Assembly (NCBI RefSeq): GCF_014898815.1
Contig: NW_026515482.1
Coordinates: 1,240,001-1,304,000 of the forward strand
Origin: Panonychus citri
Taxonomy: Eukaryota; Arthropoda; Arachnida; Trombidiformes; Tetranychidae
DNA length: 64,000 nucleotides
Direction: 5' to 3'
The position numbers and the translations under genes are program-made. Shown in pieces: positions 59,896 to 64,000 of this stretch. The first letter of the stretch is position 1. The number at the start of each line of letters is the position of its first letter. Under the pieces are notes generated by a model. It saw nothing but the letters and a program-made list of their open reading frames with translations. It did no database searches and was not told where the DNA came from.

Positions 59896-62800
59896 TCTAT
59901 TTGTTTTGTCTCTCCCCTTTTCCTCCTCCTCCTCCTCTTCTTGATGATGATAATCAGAGGATTCAATTTTGATTGTAAACTGTTAACTTGTTGATTACCT
60001 TGGAATCTCAATTGACAAGGGAACGAAATTAAATTAACTATTAACCAACGAACGAATAAAAAAAAACTTATCTTCGTTTCTTTCAGAACTTTTTTATTTT
60101 CTTCTTCTCAACTTTTCTTCAACCTTTCATTTTGATTCGTAATTAACAATTAAGCCTGAAAACAATTTACTCGCAAATTCATCATCTTAATCATTACTAT
60201 TTAACTCTAGGTGTTTTTTTCATCATTCAGATTTAATTGTTTCGATAATCGATTGATCATTTTTTTTTTCTTCCAATACTTGATTGGTTATTTTACAATT
60301 TTTGTCTTTGCTTGAAGTTAATTAAAGGTAATTCATTTGTGCTTTTCAACAATTAACCTGTAAGGTTAATTTAGAGATGATGATTAGTGTTACCTGACTT
60401 TTAATTGTCTAATTGTTGATGATTATTTTGGTTAATCAGTGATTTTGGGTTAACTTGATCGAGAAAACTTTCTAATTGTTATTAATATTTTCTTTTTCGC
60501 AATCAACTAATCATCTAATTGTAAATATGAATATTGTTTACACGCAATTTTTTAATTGTTGCAGAAAATTTTGATTTAATCAGTGGAAATCATTTTCGTC
60601 AGCTCAATTAATTGCGTGATAATGAATCTAATTTAATTGCTGGTTGATTGTTTCTAACCAATATTCTGATTGTTTATAATTTAAATTTATCTCAATCAAC
60701 ATATAACCTGTAAAAAATTAACCAACAATTAACAATCACAATTGACCTGACAATGAATATTATATTCACAATAAATATTATGAAATAATCAACTGATTAA
60801 TTTTTAATTGGTGGCAAAAAAAATAGTTTCTCATACTTTTTAATTGTTATAATTTACTTGAAACATAATTAACAAATAAAATTATAACAATTTGAGTATT
60901 ATAAATACAATTAGTAAATTGTTAACAAGCTATTTAAATTATCAACTATCATATTCATTTGGAAAGGTTAATCAAATCAAATATAATTAAACTAAGGAAA
61001 ATTAAACTAATTGTGATTACTAATTATACTTTATATATATAAAAGTTTAATTGTTAGTTAATCATTTAGACTTGAATATACAATTAACAACCCTTCAAGG
61101 TTAAATTATTAAACATTAATTGTATTGAAAAGTTTTCAGGTCTAATTAATTGAATTAAAGAAAGCAAAATAAATTGTAACAATTAGTTGATTGTTTCATC
61201 AATGGAAAGTAAATATAAAAAAGTTTTCTTTGCAAATTAAATCAATTGAATTGATAAGGATAAGTGATTAAAAGTAATTAAAAGTGAAAGTGATGATTAT
61301 GTTGATTAAATGGTGTTTAAATTGTATGTGTAGGTTTAAAGGTTGATTACCTTTAAGGAAATAATCAGCCTGAGGGCAATTAAATTTAATCATTATCATG
61401 ATGACGGTTTATTTATCTTTATATTAGATTTTTTTACTCAATAATCAGAACTTATTTTCACTGGGATAAGAATTAATTTTAATCATTAAGTTAATCTTAA
61501 CCCTCGGTTCGGATATAATGAGACATTGACACTAAGAGAGACATTAGAACTTTTTTTCCATTAGGTTATCGAACTGGTTAATTGGTTGTTTAATTTTGTA
61601 ACCAGGTTAGAGAATCATGGTAACAATTAAGTAAATCATGTTGACCATTAAACTGACATACACAAACACACAATTAAAATCCTATTTCAAGGTAATCATA
61701 ACAATTGATAATCAAATTTTGTCAGAATCAAACTTTTGTTTCCTGAGTTTTGATTGTGAAGTTTTTTTTTCTGATTTTCGATGAAAGAAAAAAAAACTTG
61801 ATTAACTTGATTGTTGCTGATTATTAATATGATGGAAATGGTTAAAAAAACTATCATATGATTAACCTTGATTGTGTACAAATGATAAATTTTTATATCA
61901 TTTCAATTACAATCACTTTCGGTGTTGTTGTTGTTGTTGATTTGTTTTTTGTTTTCACCAATAAGATGTTCAATTAACTAAATTAACGGTTAATTGTTGG
62001 TGATTTGTTTTTGGGAACGGATATCCTTTCACTGTTTGGATTTAAATTGTCACTATTAAGATGGTTAAAAAATTCACATACGAAAATCAATTAACCATAA
62101 CTTACACCTTAACCTAATACCTTTACGGTCAAGGTTTAATTGTTGTTGTTGTTTTTTAATTGTTGAAATAAAGCCAAGGTTAATTAACCATTTAAATGAC
62201 AAAATATTATTATTAATATTTCATATTGACCCCAAAAAAATTGACTTGAAAAAAAAAGTTAAATCGTCAAACAATTAACAACAATTAGTTAATTATAGGG
62301 AGAGTTATTAATTTGACAAGGTTGTTAATATTGGTTAATTGTTGATTGTTAAAAGTTGATCAAGATTCAAACCTTTCCAATAATTTAAATTGCTCATCTT
62401 ATAGTAGCAGTTGAACAACAATTAATGAAACAATTAACAGGGAAAGTTGAGGAAAATTATTGAGAAACAATTTTCTAGAGTGATAATTAAGATCTTTAAT
62501 CATCATCATCATCTTTAATTGTTAATCATCAACAACCATGAATAAATAACCACCATTGAAGGACATTTAATTACAATTAAAACCTACAAAAAAAAAATAG
62601 TTTCCACTGATTGTTAACAATCAAGGTCTTAATTGTTGGAGCCTCTAATCTAATCCTTCATAGATTTTGAATGGAAATCAATTTAATATTAATTTTCCCT
62701 ATGAATTAATATTTTTTTTCAAATGATTAACAATTTAATCATCAAACAAAATCTGAATAATTATTGATTACCTTTTTGATTAAAATCTTAATAGTTAATT

Positions 62801-63913
62801 AAAATATCAACTAATGATTACAATTGTTGACATTGAAATTATTGTTGAACAATTTATTACATTGAAATCAGTTGATCTCATGTAAATCATAATCATCTTG
62901 GTTAATGGTTAAGGTCACAATCAGTTAATCATGATACTAATATTATTAATTTTATTATTACTTTTAAATCAATTGGTAAATTGTTGATCATCTGTAGCTT
63001 CAGGATAATCAAACAACATTAAATTGTTAATCACAATCATGTCTATTCAACAAATCATCACAATCAATTTTAACCAATGCTTTGAAACAAATACTATCCA
63101 TGACCTTAATCATGATCCTTAATTGTTAACAATCAAAAGTATATACAACAATTAATAAAACAAGTTTCATAGCTTTTAACTTCTTGTAATAATCAACTCA
63201 TCTTATCAAATTATTATTAGTTAATTTAATCATTATTACCTTGGAAAGGATTTTTTTTTCATATAAATAATAATCAACTAACAATTAACACTCACACACA
63301 ATCAACTAATTTACTGGAATAGTAAAAATGTAAATAAACAATTAACTTAATCAACGATTTCCAGTTTCTCATCAAAATCAGTTTAATAATTTTTTTCACA
63401 ATTACATTAACCTAACAAATTGTTGTTAATCAATTTGATTATCATGATCAATATATATACACAATTAATTGTTGAAAGGTTACTAACAGGTGAGTAGTAA
63501 CAATTAATATTAAATTGATTATCAGCTTTTAATTTGATTGTTGAAGTGAGGAAATAAAAAATATCAACATTGATCAGAATGAGATTTTAAGATATTAATT
63601 GTTGATTAAATTGTCTTCCTACAAGAGAGTGAAAAAAAAGTAAGCTAATTAGATTTAATCTAATCGGCTTGTCTATCGTTAATTGTTCTGGTCGCAATTA
63701 GATTTGTTAAACGTTAATTGTACTGATCCGAAACAATCAAAAGTCACAATAAATTGACAGTGAATTAACAATTAACTAACTAAACTCAAACAAAAGGAAA
63801 AAGACAAATTTTTACCTCTAAAGTGATTAACTAAATAGTTTGTTGATTATTCAAGTTGACAATATTGTTCAAGCTCAGTGGTAACTTAAGTAGTAACAAT
63901 TAGTTAATCATTA

Positions 63914-63932
63914 GGAGAGAGAGAGAGAGAGA
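63914..63932. repeat. (GA)n microsatellite
   Basis: A short GA tract of about 19 bases close to the right edge. Confidence 0.85.
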
Positions 63933-64000
63933 TAAAAAATTAACTAAATTAAACTACATACGACATGAAGTACAATCAACAATCAGTTGATTGTTGATTT

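Larger units (their letters stand above)
59005..64000. other. AT-rich region, no gene found
   Basis: About 5 kb to the right edge. The first few hundred bases should hold the HFM1 5' region. The rest is AT-rich and packed with AATTGTTAA/TTAACAATT-like words. No ORF has coding character: frames at 59158-59427, 59773-60011 and 61696-61881 are low complexity. No tRNA or rRNA is recognised. It may be a long intron or distal regulatory region of a gene beyond the window. Confidence 0.6.

Noticed and set aside
59773..60011. Overlapping Met/Ile-rich ORFs on both strands
   Set aside because: Translations of ATG/ATC triplet repeats.
1..64000. CRISPR arrays, bacterial operons, ribosome-binding sites
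   Set aside because: The sequence is clearly eukaryotic with spliceosomal introns. No regularly spaced direct repeats of CRISPR type were seen.
1..64000. tRNA and rRNA genes
   Set aside because: I looked for B-box-like GGTTCGAATC cores and found none in a plausible cloverleaf. A covariance-model scan would be needed to exclude them fully.

Overview
The window looks like nuclear DNA of a small-genome arthropod, most likely an acariform (spider-mite-like) mite. The DNA is very AT-rich and most introns are short with GT..AG ends. The gene set is animal and arthropod: an uninflatable/SVEP1-type receptor, an obstructor-type chitin-binding protein, a Rebers-Riddiford cuticle protein and complex I NDUFA13. 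A fungal-type folate dehydrogenase is also present. The species is an inference; no diagnostic marker gene was seen. Exon coordinates were worked out by eye from splice sites and reading-frame phase.

Layout. 1-10487 (+): last seven exons of a giant mosaic extracellular receptor (sushi, discoidin, HYR, EGF, LamG, one TM helix). 10573-15390: a patchwork of direct and inverted duplications carrying dead pieces of two neighbouring genes, ending in an intact small C2H2 zinc-finger gene (-). 16038-18574 (-): a secreted obstructor-family chitin-binding protein. 20075-20179 (-): a possible 34-residue secreted peptide. 20600-20959 (-): a small acidic protein. 22530-23929 (+): an HSDL1/17-beta-HSD12-like reductase. 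25150-27066 (-): an MTD1-like methylenetetrahydrofolate dehydrogenase, with a deleted inverted copy at 12.8-13.25 kb.

28.4-41 kb is a second duplication zone. A unit of about 3.2 kb holding a kinesin-8 (KIF18-like) gene and the start of a secreted charged protein is present twice, at 30.4-33.9 and 36.4-39.6 kb. Copy 1 has had an internal coiled-coil segment replaced by a foreign C2H2-bearing piece that ends in a stop. Copy 2 is complete except for one missing base in an A-run. A 169-bp Tc1/mariner-type MITE sits in copy 1, and copy 2 preserves the exact empty site. Scrambled antisense pieces of the charged-protein gene lie at 28.9-30.1 kb. A cuticle protein gene (34553-35125, -) lies between the two units.

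41.4-59 kb is more conventional. NDUFA13 (-) is divergent from an SLC5 sodium-coupled transporter (+, 12 exons, with an almost identical tandem second copy of exon 2 and a one-base frameshift in exon 9). A secreted cysteine-rich protein (+) follows, and then an intronless HFM1/MER3 meiotic helicase (-). 59.0-64 kb is AT-rich DNA in which no gene was found.

No operon-like pathway is evident; the genes are unrelated neighbours. The most informative signals are structural: nested duplications with microhomology junctions, a MITE with a natural empty site, the chimeric kinesin, the duplicated transporter exon, and a fungal-type folate enzyme in an animal genome.
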